The notes beneath the pieces are model-generated. The model was not told the origin of the DNA. It worked only from the letters and a program-made list of their open reading frames with translations, and did no database searches. 64,000 nt of DNA. Origin: Sphagnum magellanicum (lineage: Eukaryota; Streptophyta; Sphagnopsida; Sphagnales; Sphagnaceae). The position numbers were made by a program, and so were the translations under genes. Position 1 is the stretch's first letter, and each line of letters opens with the position of its first letter. The stretch lies in NCBI GenBank assembly GCA_021904315.1, contig CM038919.1, forward strand, positions 1,178,001-1,242,000, written 5' to 3'. This document shows positions 1 to 11,135 of the stretch, piece by piece.

Positions 1-334
1 GGGGTTGGATTTAAATTTGTTGCCATTACACACATCCCATACATTCTAGCACTAAACATTTCTTATTTTATGTCATTCAAAATGGCTTTTCATTCATCTC
101 TAGAAATTTTTAAAACTTTAACAAATTAGAGGAAAGGTGTAAAGAAGGAGGATTTGGCCAAGTGGGTTCCATTAGCCTTCAAGAAGGCTTTGATTCCTCA
201 CAACATTTGAAAGGGTTTTGAAATGACTAGCATGTGGCCATTCAATATTGATGTCATGACAAGTAAAATGCACCCTTCAAAAAGCTTTATGGAAATGCAA
301 GAACCAATCACTACAACAACAAGGGGCTATTTTG

Positions 335-864
335 CAATCCAAATATCATCGCAAACAACAAAGAAAGAAATTTTCGAAAGCCCGTTGTTGCGAACCATAA
401 TTCCTCGCAAACTCTTAACCTTTTGTGATACCATAACATTCGCACCCGTACCATTACAAGTCCTACACAACTTTCGAACTTGATAAAATCGCAAAACTTT
501 TCCGATTATAACTGCTTTTATACATTGTTTGTGATTAACACTACATTGGAAACTATTTGCAACAAACCCATCACTGCAACGACTTAGCGAATCGACTCAA
601 AAGTCTATCAGTTTCCGATATAAGATCTAACGCAAACATTTCGGGATTTTCAAAATGTTGTTGAAAGTTTGCGATTAACATTACATCGGAAACTATTTGC
701 AACAAACCCATCACCGCAATGACTTAGCAAATCGACTCAAAAGTCTATATGTTTTCGATGTAAGATCTAACGCAAACATTTTGGGATTCTCAAAATGCCG
801 CTAAAAGTTTGCGAAATCTATGATTTCACAAACCTATTCTGAAATGATTTTACCTATAATAGTG
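335..864. mobile_element. End of a CACTA-like DNA transposon (body left of window)
   Basis: The plus strand ends in TAGTG at 860-864, so the inward-reading strand begins CACTATTATAGG, which fits a CACTA (EnSpm) terminus. Inside it, short TCGCAAA/TTTGCGA words recur in both orientations between about 345 and 815, as expected of CACTA subterminal repeats. The other terminus is not in the window. No transposase is visible between position 1 and this end. The call rests on the terminus plus the subterminal array, because a target-site duplication cannot be tested from one end. Confidence 0.4.
531..810. repeat. Two tandem 140-bp units
   Basis: Positions 531-670 and 671-810 are near-identical copies of a 140-bp unit beginning GTGATTAACA or GCGATTAACA. 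They differ by scattered substitutions. They lie inside the subterminal region of the CACTA-like end and duplicate its TTTGCGA words. Confidence 0.9.
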
Positions 865-1252
865 TAGCAATGTCTGTGACATGGTATATTTGGTCTTTTG
901 CCTTTTGCAGTGTTGCGAAGAATTATGATTCACAAATGGTTTTGAGATCCACTGTGTATCACAAGAGCATGGCACTGTATTCTTATTTTGGAAGCAGGGT
1001 TTATATTCATTTGGAGTCACTTTGGAAGGCAAAAATAAATATCTATATCAAAATTTCAAATTTTACAATGTAAAAAGGTTTGCAACCCTTGGGTATTGAG
1101 GAGGTGGCTCTATGAAGTGTTAAATTACACAACTCTCAGATAATGTTACTAGATCCCCTACCTTCCCTTCCATAACACACCTATCATAACATATCATGAC
1201 AGACTTAAATGTCCTGCAATATTCTTCTCTACCCTACAAAAAGCACCCAGTT

Positions 1253-2370
1253 TCAATGCAAGTGTTTAGACTTCTTTAATCTCCACTGTGTTTTACCCTG
1301 GAGGATTTCTGCACCATCAACTTGTAACCGCAACAAATGTGTAAATTGTAAGTGTGGAGGTACACACTTGGCAACATCTGGAATTGATGTTTGAGATCCA
1401 GCTGTGTATGAACAACTTGCTCCATTCACCTCTACTTCAGCTTCCTTCTCTAGCTTTGCAGTACAGGATGTAGGACAGCACATTGTAAAGCATCAGATTG
1501 GCTGCACTGTCTTCTGTACTTGAGTGTCATGCTTGAAAGTTCATAGTTTTCAAAAACTGCAACTGGAACACTTTGCAACCAAAGCCACATTCTGAATTAG
1601 CCTTGTGTCCACATTTCCTATTGACCAGCCAAACAATGAAACAAGTATCCTGCATGAGCGTGGCACTTAGATAACAGAAAATAACACCAAATCTCCCAAA
1701 CATCAGGTAGAAAAGCATAATTACTCTTGAAGCCAAGTGCTCTCAAAAGGAGCTATCACACACCATCGGTCATCACAAACTGAGGTATGTATGTAAGTAA
1801 TCAGTAAAAGAAACAAGTATCTTTTATTTGACTTCTGAGAAAATAGGCTAAGAGAAGCTTACCTCCATCCAACATATTTCACATTGTTGACATGCTAATT
1901 CATGTCCAAATCACCGCGTTTTGGCTTCAAAGAAAACTAAAACAAAGAAAACAAAGACAAGTAGTGAACAATATGAACAAACTAAAGATGTTTGAAACAA
2001 AGCAGGTGACTCTTGATTTGACAAAAAACCTGAACCCTTTTTTTTTGTTTCAGGGCCAGAACCAATCTCATCTCTGGACCTTAGACAAGTCGTCAAGATC
2101 ACCAACTCTGTTGCACCCACCAAAAATGCCACAGTACACATACAGAACACACCAATGTCGATAGCAGAAGTAGCCAGGGTCTTTCTAAACGTAGCCACTT
2201 TGGCAACATCTGTTGCTTTCCCACTGTACATGGCCATGAATTACCCACTGAGCCCCTTTGCCTTTGCTTGCAATATCAAATGGGTAACTGGATGATTCCA
2301 CTGAAGCCAACAAAGTCTCATCATTTGCATCACTTGCAATATCTTATCAAGTCACAAGGCATCACACCTA
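1253..2370 (-). other. Unassigned minus-strand stretches, possibly gene relics
   Basis: Three short minus-strand reading frames (about 1253-1483, 1527-1736 and 1911-2237) lie in DNA slightly richer in GC than its flanks. The largest has a hydrophobic run (about residues 26-52, SAIDIGVFCMC then TVAFLVGATELVILTT) that could be a membrane segment, and the second has another. I found no splice pattern that joins them in phase and I do not recognise a family. They could be exons of a decayed membrane protein gene or chance frames. Confidence 0.18.
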
Positions 2371-2639
2371 ACTCATCTTTCTGAGATTTGAAGAAAACTC
2401 CATAAGAATGATTCACAATTACAAGATGAGTCCAGTGATTACCTTTTGGGTGCTACTCACAAAGTATGAGATCATGAACGGAAATCACTCCTTACTCACT
2501 ACTTCTACCCTACAACCACAATGGTAGGAGCTTTTGCAGCCTACAAGGAGAATGAAGCTCAAAGGAAAAATGTCCTATTCTACCCACAAGATACAGACAC
2601 CCAAGCTAGGGACTCAGATCCTTTTAGACTGCGCTGCTC

Positions 2640-3209
2640 TAAGGAAGAAAATGAAATTAATTGACCAAAATTTGGTTTATAGAAATTTTTTTTGAAGTGC
2701 AAGTAATGAACTTGAAAAAGTGATAGGATGACATAAACCAAATTTAACTTTTCTATATTTATTCATTTATTTAGTTTACCTACTAGTGAATATTTTTTTG
2801 GCCAAATTTTACACTGTGTCTACAAAAAATATATATAAAAAGTTGTAAATTTTTGGTTTTCTTGTGTAAGTTCAACATAAAGCAAGCCACAAGTTTTGAA
2901 ACCATGAAATTGAAAAAGAAAAAAAATAGAAAAAGACATGGTTACTTGGTGGTATGTAATGTATCGTATTTTGCTGCTTTCTGGCATTTTCGTGCCTCCC
3001 TAACACCTTTTGGCATGTTCTTCATTGCTGGTTGGTTGAACAACTTGTTCTATAGTTTCATATGGATGAAACCACTTCAAGAATTGATAAAAAATCTTCA
3101 AAAAAATTGTGTCATAGTTTCCAACTTTGTAATGAACAAATAAGGTGTTCCCTGGGGGTTGAATAAAAATAAGTGCTCTCATTCTTGAAAGGGGGTTATT
3201 AAGCCAAGT
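2640..3209. other. AT-rich spacer, no gene seen
   Basis: This stretch has low-complexity A/T tracts and only short frames with no recognisable protein. Nothing in it can be annotated. Confidence 0.6.
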
Positions 3210-3800
3210 AAAAAACATCATGCATAATTGGACCATGAGTAATATGTTCAACAAGAACAATATGTCAAGCACTTCAGGTATTTGACAATTATTCAGGTTG
3301 TTCTAAATTGAATTGTCATAATAATCATGTATTGTTCAAACAAAAATATTGTTTCATGCACTTTAGGTGCATGATTATTATTTTTGTTTAAAAAAGTACC
3401 TGCCTAAATAAGCAATTATAGTGCTCATGTGAAAAATAATAATGTCTAATGTCTCAATTATTATTTATGTTGAAACATTGACAAAATTATGATCTAAAAA
3501 ACATTATGCATAATTGGATCATGAATAATACGTCAAACAAGAACAATATGTCAAGCTTTTCAGGTACTTGACAATTATTCAGGTTGTTCAAAATTGAATT
3601 GTCATAATAATCATGTATTATTGAAACAAAAATATTGTTTCATGCACTTTAGGTGCATGATTATTATTTTTGTTTAAAAAGGTACTTACCTAAATAAGCA
3701 ATTATAATGCTCATGTGAAAAATAATAATGTTTAATGTTTCAATTATTACTTATGTTGCAACATTGACAAAATTATGATGTTCTAAACAACATTATGCAT
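3210..3800. repeat. Tandem duplication, ~286-bp unit, with start of a third copy
   Basis: Copy 1 begins at 3210 and copy 2 at 3496, each opening with AAAAAACAT(C/T)ATGCATAAT. A third start appears near 3784 and stops after about 20 bases. Identity between the two full copies is high (about nine in ten bases by eye). Each copy carries the same hairpin, listed separately. No frame is kept between copies, so this is non-coding repeat DNA. Confidence 0.9.
3338..3389. repeat. Strong hairpin inside each 286-bp unit
   Basis: Outer arms AAACAAAAATA (3338-3348) and TATTTTTGTTT (3379-3389) are perfect reverse complements. Inner arms CATGCAC and GTGCATG flank a 5-base TTTAG loop, with a short mismatched stretch between the two paired blocks. 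The same structure recurs at 3624-3675 in the second unit with every arm base kept. It may be the core of a MITE-like element or simply a palindrome carried by the duplication. Confidence 0.8.
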
Positions 3801-5395
3801 AATGCAATATTTTGCTGTAAACAATGAGATAACAATAAATTTAAAAACTAAACAAAATCAAAATGGAGATTAAATCATATGAAAACAATTGAAAAAATGT
3901 AATAAATATAGTCTTATACCTAGATCATCTTGAAAATCTTGGTTTCCCAAGGAGCTTAATTTCAAAAAAAAAAATAGACTACTAGATAAAAGGAAAGGGC
4001 ATATAGCAAGACAAAAAAGAAATAACAAATGGAAAGAAAAGGTAGGCATACCTTGGAAGTAATAATGTGGGTCTGGGTGTGCTATAATAAAGAGGTATTA
4101 TTGCTTTGTACTCCACCATACATACTCCTGATGACCACTCATCATACATATCATCAAAGCTGCTTTTGGCACCACAAAACATGCAATTATTACTCAACAA
4201 TGATCATTCAGAATTTGGAACTTGTTTTAGGGCCGCAAACTATGAGGTTATATTGCTTGTTTGGGATGGAAAGCTAGATAGTATCCATGATCATACTCCT
4301 CCATGGGAATTCACTGAATCAAAAAGATATCAAATACACTTTCAACATTTCAAATGAAGGGTCAGTCATTCTTGTTGGTGCAGACAGCACAGTTCTTCTT
4401 TCCAAGAATGGCTGACTTCATAAACTTACTTCACAATTTTGAGAAAAAAACATATTGAACATAAAGAAGAAGGCTCAGTCTAGAAAGGCATGTCCACAAA
4501 TCACTATTGTGAACTAAGCCTAACAACTGTTAGCTTACAGAAAACCAAAACATGGACAATTTTGCATTGGCTGGTGGATAAGGCAGGTAAGAAACTTCAA
4601 AAAGAAATCTATTAGCAAATCAATCAGAAGATTCAATGTTTGGTGTGCAGTCTATTAAGCAAATCATAGGATTCAATGTTCACTTCTGCACACTGTTAGC
4701 TGTAGACACAGATGGATAGATTGTCCTGAGTAAACAGAAACAAACACCTATCTAGCAACACCTGCATGGCCCTTCTTTCAAGACACAGGTGTTGCTGCTG
4801 AACAGATCCATCAACCAGCACTGGAACATCTACACATGTTAGATGTTAATCACCGCTGTTTGGAAGTAAACAGAAAGCACTTCTTGTAGAGGCTTCTTCT
4901 ATTTAGTAGGCATCACCCAATCTCACAAGAATCCAGAAAAACCTCTTGCAGATGATGCTTGGGAAGAACCACAACAGCTATTCTACTGCCAATCCTGTGA
5001 ATACCTACAGAGAGGAAATCAACCAGTCATACCTATACGAGTCCAAAACACAGACTTGGAAAGAAAAAAAATGGCATCCGTATGTAGAACCAGTTGAGTG
5101 GAAGTTGTTCAACAGCAGTACAAACAGCCACAGAGAAGCAACAAATGTCCACGATTACAGAGCATGTTGAGAAGAATTGTAACAGTAAGAGATATAACCG
5201 CTTACAATAAGTCGGCTTCTGTTTGTCATATAACCTCCGAAACATTGGCATAAGAAGCCCCGGAGTTGGAGCCGAATCTGAAAAACAAGACCCTGCATTG
5301 ATTGGAGAAACTCGGCCTACATTACCAGGACATCCCCTATTGACTTCTCACCAAAGTGTTTTGCCCAGCCAAGACACCACCGCAAGGTAGTAAAC
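3801..5395. other. Spacer downstream of the chimeric locus, no gene seen
   Basis: AT-rich up to about 4350, then of mixed composition to 5395. The right part may be 3' untranslated sequence of the minus-strand locus at 5.4-7.1 kb. No recognisable protein is encoded on either strand. Confidence 0.5.
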
Positions 5396-5587
5396 TCAGC
5401 TCCGGAGGTACGCTCCAGAGCAGACTGAGAAATTGACCTGCACTTGGGGCGTCAAAGAAAGAGGCTGGGAACTTGGCACATTAACTTCAAGTTGAATAGT
5501 GTTGGATTCTGGCAGAGGTCCCCACGCCTCCTCCTTAGTGTCCAAAACATTGAAATCTCCTGCAACATTCACAAAACTTTCTTTCAT
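5396..5587 (-). pseudogene. Possible DUF3444-like scrap after the DnaJ segment
   Basis: A 63-codon minus-strand frame lies directly downstream of, and in another frame from, the DnaJ-like segment. Its first third (FVNVAGDFNVLDTKEE) has a loose resemblance to the start of DUF3444 blocks (V-D-P-D-F-x-x-F-D), which in plant DnaJ zinc-ribbon proteins follow the acidic region. The resemblance is weak. If real, the locus once continued into DUF3444 and was shifted out of frame. Confidence 0.22.
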
Positions 5588-5591
5588 CAGA

Positions 5592-6698
5592 TCATTTCCT
5601 CTGTCCTGTCTTGCCTATTTTGACAGACAAATCCCTTGCTATTCTTGATTGTCTGAGCTTAGAAAGTGATACCCTTCTAAAATCCTCTGACAACCAGTTC
5701 CTCTTACCTGATTCCTTGATGTCTGCAGCCATGCTATTCCCTCCTTTGTTGTCCATCTCCCTCACTCCCATCTCCATCCTGTCATCACCTGTATTTGAGC
5801 CTGACTCTACCCCATCATCAACAAACTTTCTCTTCTGCTGCTGTTCCCCATTGGCCTCATCCATCCCATCCCTCCATTCTCCATTTGGTTTCCTGTCAGT
5901 GCCCATATGCATCCTGGCCTTCCTAGATGCTGGAAAATCCTCCAGGTCATCATCATCACTATCATCAAGCATATACATGACATTTCGTTTTACTCGTCTT
6001 GACCTCCGTGGTGCTTGACATATGTTAGATGACAACCCTGGTCCAACTGTACCACTTGTAGCAGGATGAAACACTTCATCTTCATCATCGTCGTCATCAT
6101 CATCATCTTCCTTCTCATCATCACTGACACCTCTCTTCTTCTTAAGAGGATGTTTTCTAGGCACAGCCTCCTCAGTGACCTTCTGTTTTGCTTCTGATTC
6201 TTTGCGTTTTGCCAACAAGCGGTCTAAAGCCTCCTTTTTCTTTGCTTCCTGTTTTGCTTTCTTCTGCATTTCTCTCTCTCGCCTCCGTAACTCCTTCTCC
6301 TTCTCCTTCTCTTGTCGCTTTGCTTCTCTCTCAGCCTCTTGTTCCTTCTTGACCTTTTGAAAGGTCTCCTCAACAACATGAGGTGCAGTTCCTGCAGCAT
6401 TTGTGGCCACTGCATTGCCATATATCGATCCAACCCCAACACCCATGAACCCAGCAGTATTTGCAGGTGGTACATAGCCATTAGTTGCTCCCACCCCACC
6501 ACCTGCAAATCCATTCCCTGTGACTGTGGCCCCAATTCCCTTGCCCTGGGTGGAGAAATGGAAAACTTCTTATTGGTAAGAAGAGGCAGGAGGAACTGTG
6601 TTCGCTGGTCCCCTTCCACTGGGAAGATTTGCACCATTTTGATGGGGTGCATACATATCCCTTGCAACAAAAAGCCTATGGCACCTCTGACAAGTGAG
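5592..6698 (-). pseudogene. C-terminal part of a plant DnaJ/zinc-ribbon (DUF3444-type) protein, broken
   Basis: The minus-strand reading starts after a good acceptor (TTTCTTGGATTTCCAG) with LTCQRCHRLFVARDMYAP, the second CxxC half of the zinc ribbon found in plant J-proteins that also carry DUF3444. It continues with a Gly-rich linker, a long Lys/Glu coiled stretch (EAEREAKRQEKEKEKELRRR), an Asp run (DDDDDDDDEDEVF) and a basic-then-acidic block (RRSRRVKRNVMYMLDDSDDDD) typical of that family's middle region, and ends at 5592. The J domain and the first CxxC half are missing. One in-frame TAA lies at 6570-6572, between the zinc-ribbon part and the Gly-rich part. It would vanish only if a ~51-base mini-intron (GTTCCT...CACCCAG) were removed. 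The stop, the lost J domain and the foreign upstream exon favour a pseudogene or chimera. In intact relatives the protein is a co-chaperone of unknown client. Confidence 0.5.
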
Positions 6699-6748
6699 CT
6701 GGAAATCCAAGAAAGTCCTCAGATATTCAAAGTCGGGCCACGATAGAC

Positions 6749-7054
6749 TTTGTCAGGTGAACTCCCGAAGACTAGGGAAGGGTCTGCACTGCGACTGACA
6801 GACTTAGAGACGCCATTAGTTCTCCTGAAAAGAGGGTCATCCTCCTCCCCTCCCCCACCATGCGCCGCGGCGCGAGCTTGACTGGAGTAAGTAGATCCAG
6901 CCCCATCGCTCCCGCTCTTTCCTTTGTCGAATGAAGAAGACCCTGCTCGATTGTTCACGGCTGTTGTGCCGGATCCCGATGCAGCCATCGATGCTGCTTT
7001 TCCTTGCGGTTTTAATCCATAGTCTCTCTGTAGTATGTTGGCAAAATCCTCCAT
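6749..7054 (-). CDS. Auxilin-like N-terminal exon joined to the DnaJ-like segment
   Basis: The start MEDFANILQRDYGLKPQGKA resembles the N-terminus of plant auxilin-like J-proteins, which open with a short acidic-hydrophobic leader followed by RD(F/Y)G(F/L)KPQGK and a Met-Ala-Ala stretch. A low-complexity Ser/Gly region and a DDPLF motif follow. An ATG lies nine codons further upstream, but the one at 7054 matches the family start better. The frame closes 29 bases past 6749. A possible donor (AAA|GTCTAT) at 6749 is in phase with the zinc-ribbon segment at 6698, but the gap is only 50 bases, short for a plant intron. Auxilins uncoat clathrin vesicles through a C-terminal J domain, which is absent here. 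Upstream lie CT-rich 5' leader repeats. It is either the first exon of a chimeric gene or a truncated copy of an auxilin gene. Confidence 0.45.
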
Positions 7055-7080
7055 CGCAAGAAACTGCTGTGACAACCCCA

Positions 7081-7115
7081 ACCTCCTCCTGCTCCTCCTC
7101 CTCCTCCTCTTCTAA
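7081..7115. repeat. CTC/GGA-rich microsatellite in the 5' leader
   Basis: A run of CCT/CTC triplets sits directly upstream of the minus-strand auxilin-like start. GGA-rich leaders of this kind are common in plant 5' untranslated regions, which supports transcription toward lower coordinates. Confidence 0.6.
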
Positions 7116-7484
7116 CTTTTATCCAATGGATCTGATCCCCCCTCCAGAGCCAGCGCCAGAACCAACAACTGACCTAATCACAATACAACGATAGAGACCA
7201 AGAAGGCGCTCATCCTACCCTGTCTAGACCCTATCGGGCAACATACTAACCTCCAAACTTGTAAAAAAAAAACTTCCGTTTCGCCTCACTTCCTGGTCCC
7301 AACCTCATTGCAAACGCATTCCAGATCTGCCTGTTAGGATGCGCTACTGCCGTTTTCCTTCTCGCTAGCAATCATGCCGCAGCCACTTAGAAACAACAGA
7401 TCCAACCCAGCAAGGCAGCAGCATCCCATTCTCCTAACCATAACATGCTCAACCCGCCACTCTCGACCTACAAACTAAAAAACC

Positions 7485-7509
7485 AAAAAAAAAAAAAAAA
7501 AAAAAAAAA
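7485..7509. repeat. A25 homopolymer
   Basis: This is an uninterrupted run of 25 A on the plus strand, about 400 bases upstream of the chimeric minus-strand locus. It could be the tail of a plus-strand retroposed sequence ending here, but nothing to its left reads as such on the plus strand. Confidence 0.8.
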
Positions 7510-7729
7510 CAGATCTCTGCACGATGTTCATTGTGTCATTTTCTGCCTATTCTGCTCCATTGTGTAATTTTATTTTTTAAGAATAGGAGCACTGCTATGC
7601 GTACTTTACTGATATTTTCACTCAGTCTGCCAAGGCAAAATAGATTATAATAATGGTTAAGTGGATTTATAGCTTCCATTTGGTTTAAAAGATTTTTTTA
7701 TTTTTTTTTATGGCGTTTTGGGAATCAGA

Positions 7730-8224
7730 TGACGTTGCGAAATTTTTTGCGAAACTTCCTTCTTCAGTAACCCTTTCACTAATTTGCGAGCTAACGCATA
7801 TCGTAACTTGCAATACGTACATCACTGGAAAGTTTTGTAAAAATTTGTGATAAGGTTTGCGATACATATTCAAACGCAAAATGTGAGGCGTCGAATAACG
7901 CTAGCTTGCGATGTCTTGTGATTTTCAAAGTTTGTAGTGATACTTTGTGTATTGTATAATGTGCGATGTTTTGAGTATGATTAAACGTTGCGAAGTGTGG
8001 AATATTGCTAAGGTGGATGGAGACTAAGCGGGTTGCAAAGTTTTGTTTGTGGTATATGTTGCAAAAGTGTTACGATGAAATAAGGTACATTATAAATTAG
8101 CGATGGGTGGTGCTGCACAAGTTGTGATGCGTGTCGCATCGTAAATATGACAGGTTGTTTTTGCTTCGCAAACCTTCAAGTTTTTTGTTTGGCCCTTCAC
8201 AAAAAGGCACAATATGTAGTAGTG
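7730..8224. mobile_element. End of a second CACTA-like DNA transposon
   Basis: The plus strand ends TAGTAGTG at 8217-8224, so the inward strand reads CACTACTACATATTG. The 490 bases before it hold many TTGCGA, TTGCAA and TCGCAAA words (for example at 7735, 7783, 7857 and 7898), the same vocabulary as in the element ending at 864. No opposite terminus with a matching inverted repeat was found to the left. The element may be truncated, or its other end may have diverged. Confidence 0.38.
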
Positions 8225-10690
8225 AATTGATGTAATGAATGTTACTGCTAAGGATTTGCAAATACATAAGATTCTTTAAAAAGGTCTAAAAGCAATGGAA
8301 GAAGATTTTGTGTGCCATTATTTCGTTGATTTGAAAAGAACAACGATAAGTGGACCCATGTCCACTAAGGATGATGCATTAAATTCAATAAGTATCAAAT
8401 ATCAAAGGTCATTGAAATCAACAAGTAGTGACAATCAATGGTCACCAAGAATGTTAACAAATTTTAAGCATGACCATCAAGCACGACAAATCATGATAGT
8501 GCCATCTGTCACTTAATTTCTTAATTTTCTTGAGGTTGATGTCACTTAATTTTCTTGAGGTTGAAGTTATTTGACCTTGGAAGGAACCACATGAAAAACC
8601 TTTAGTCAACTACACAAATTTAATCATGATGATTTTAAAACATTATTTAACAACTTTTGAATAAAAGGAAACTAAGAAGAAGGCAACCACCAATGATATA
8701 GAATGCAAAAGACAAAAACAACTTGCAAACAAGGAGGGAAAAAAAAACAAACAATGGCAACTTTTGAATAGAGAGGAAAAAATAAGGTTCAATGAAACCT
8801 AGTTCATGAAAAATATTTCACCTCAAGGTAATGCACTCCACACAACAATTCAAGCTTAAATCCCCATCACAATGTGCTCAATTCCATTCTATGGCATGAC
8901 ACCTTTAATGTGTTGCCATAACATGAAAGTGGCAATGGAAAGAAGAAAATTAAACTGACAAGAATAAATGGGTATGGTTTGCAACTAGTTGAACCTCCAT
9001 AGGTGTATAAACCCATGCCATATTCTATGCCAATTTTGTGAGTTATAAAGTTTTGTCAAGGCTACTTAACACAAGAAAACATTAAAACCTAATGTTATGA
9101 TCTTCTTCATCATTGTGGTTAGAATGTTCATCGCCATCATCAAAAGAATTTTTCATGTCATTGTTAAAAAAAAATCTCACAAAAACAAAGGTATGATGCA
9201 AGAAGTTAGAAATCATTTCTATTTAAAACTTGTTTTTACACATTACACCAATTAACAGTGATTAACGTTAGGTTACATTTGTATCAAAATTGTGTTTCTT
9301 GTGTATGAATTCAAGGCAAGTGCCATCATGTAATTTTGATCAACTACAAATCATTAAAAATCTTAATCAAATACATTTTCAAAACACCAAGTGTTGCTTT
9401 TTCATGTGTTTGATTAAAACATGTAAGTGCCTAGGTGGTTATTTTGACATGCATAGTAATCATTTTTTTAAACCTTGGATCCTTGTCATTAGTATACATT
9501 CTAATATGGTGAGTAAGGATCCTAACTATCAAAATGTTAATTTTAGACATCTATATGTGTCCACGTTTGAAAATTCATAATTATTTTGTTTTCTCTTTGA
9601 AAATGATGATTCCAATTTGGTTTGGCTTCTCATCCATTTGCTAATTGTTGAAAATTTTATAAATTTATATTTTTTGAGAAATAATGGTACAATGTGACAA
9701 ACCATCCATTTAAGGTTCACTTACTTTACTTTGTTTGATTTGACAACTCTAAAATTCATTTTTTGCCCAAATATTATTTTGTGGGTTGATGTAAAGATCA
9801 CACTACTTAGCATTGAGAGTTCTTTAACCCTTTTGAGACTTTTTAAGGCTGAGGAAAAGAGCTGGCTCTCATTGTTATTTTGAGAGGTAGACATTTCTTC
9901 TTTGTGAAATCCGGGGGTCACTTCAGGGAAAAATATAATTACATTTAGTTGCCAGAAATGGGCCTACTAGCACCAGTAAACACACATAATTTTCAATGTT
10001 AATGAAAGGATTAAAGAATTGAGTTTCCACAAACAAACAAAAACGGAATTAACGCAAAAGGGGAAATCAATACATGACCAAGCACTGCTGCAATGAACAC
10101 AAAGTGCATTTGTGTTTGTAGTAAACAGGTGAGCGCTATCACGTTTCATAAATGTTTCTACTTGTTTATGATCTCATGAAGAATTTGCATAATTTTTTAG
10201 GGTTTAGTATTTCAGTTGCTTCGCATTACGTTATAAATGAAACCTTTTTGTGACGGCTTGATTCTATAGTTATGAACCTTTTTATGATTGCTTAGTTGCT
10301 ATAGTGTTTTTTCTTGGGCGAAATTTCAGGGGTTTCGAAAAATTTCAAGGAATTGACGGTTCCTGAATTAATGAACCAGAAAAGAACTGACGGTTGAGGG
10401 CGGCTTCTTTGACCCAGTTCTTTCATTCGTTTAGAATCCAGGTTTAAGGATAATAAACCAGCCATTATTTTTGGTGCAATTTTCTGGGGGAAATTTTCTG
10501 TTGCAAATTTGATGATTTTCAAAGAATGATTGCCAGCTGTAGAGAAAATAATTCAAAAGACAGAAAATAAAAAGATACATGGTTCAAGTAAAGAGCCAAA
10601 AATATATAATGACATTTAAATTATGTCCTTTCGTATTAATAGCCAAATGAGGCTAAAACAGCTTATAAATCACCGTCACTTTGGCTAAAT
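8225..10690. other. AT-rich spacer, no gene seen
   Basis: Low-GC DNA with only short frames and no recognisable protein. The stretch at about 10310-10530 resembles 13790-13900, so it probably belongs to the flank that was copied along with the F-box gene. Confidence 0.55.
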
Positions 10691-10868
10691 CACAAAATTG
10701 CTATAAAAAAAAAGGCACTCAAATATAAAAACGGGTCGCCTCTGATTTTGTTTTTTAGAACCTCGAGTGAAGGGTGAGAACCGGGCCTTTCGTTTTTGAG
10801 AACCGTCGGCCAAGGCACACATCTTCCCTTACCCTCCGGTTCCAGGATCCAAAAAGTGAGAACCAAAG

Positions 10869-10883
10869 CCCCCCCCCCCCCCC
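10869..10883. repeat. C15 homopolymer upstream of the F-box gene
   Basis: Fifteen C in a row lie about 250 bases before the start codon, between TATA-like words near 10702 and 10723 and the coding region. Assembly length is uncertain at such a run. Confidence 0.8.
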
Positions 10884-11135
10884 ACACTGGAAAGACGAAG
10901 GGTTCTCCGTTGCGGTGTAGGAAGCGATCGATTCTTGTACCCGGTGAACTCTCTCTCCGTTGTGGGTGTTGGAGGCTTGCACCGATTGATCACGAGAGTC
11001 CAGAGGGAGAAGAAGAGATGGAAAGGAAGCCAGGATAACAGCAGTGGAGCGGCAGGCGAGGCGGCGAAGAAGTCAGGAGTAGAAGAAGAACAACACGAAC
11101 AATAAGGAACTGGAGATGAGAAGAGACTCGCCGGG

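Noticed and set aside
7485-7509. A25 run as proof of retroposition of the chimeric locus
   Set aside because: The locus is on the minus strand and the run lies at its 5' side, so the tail would be at the wrong end.
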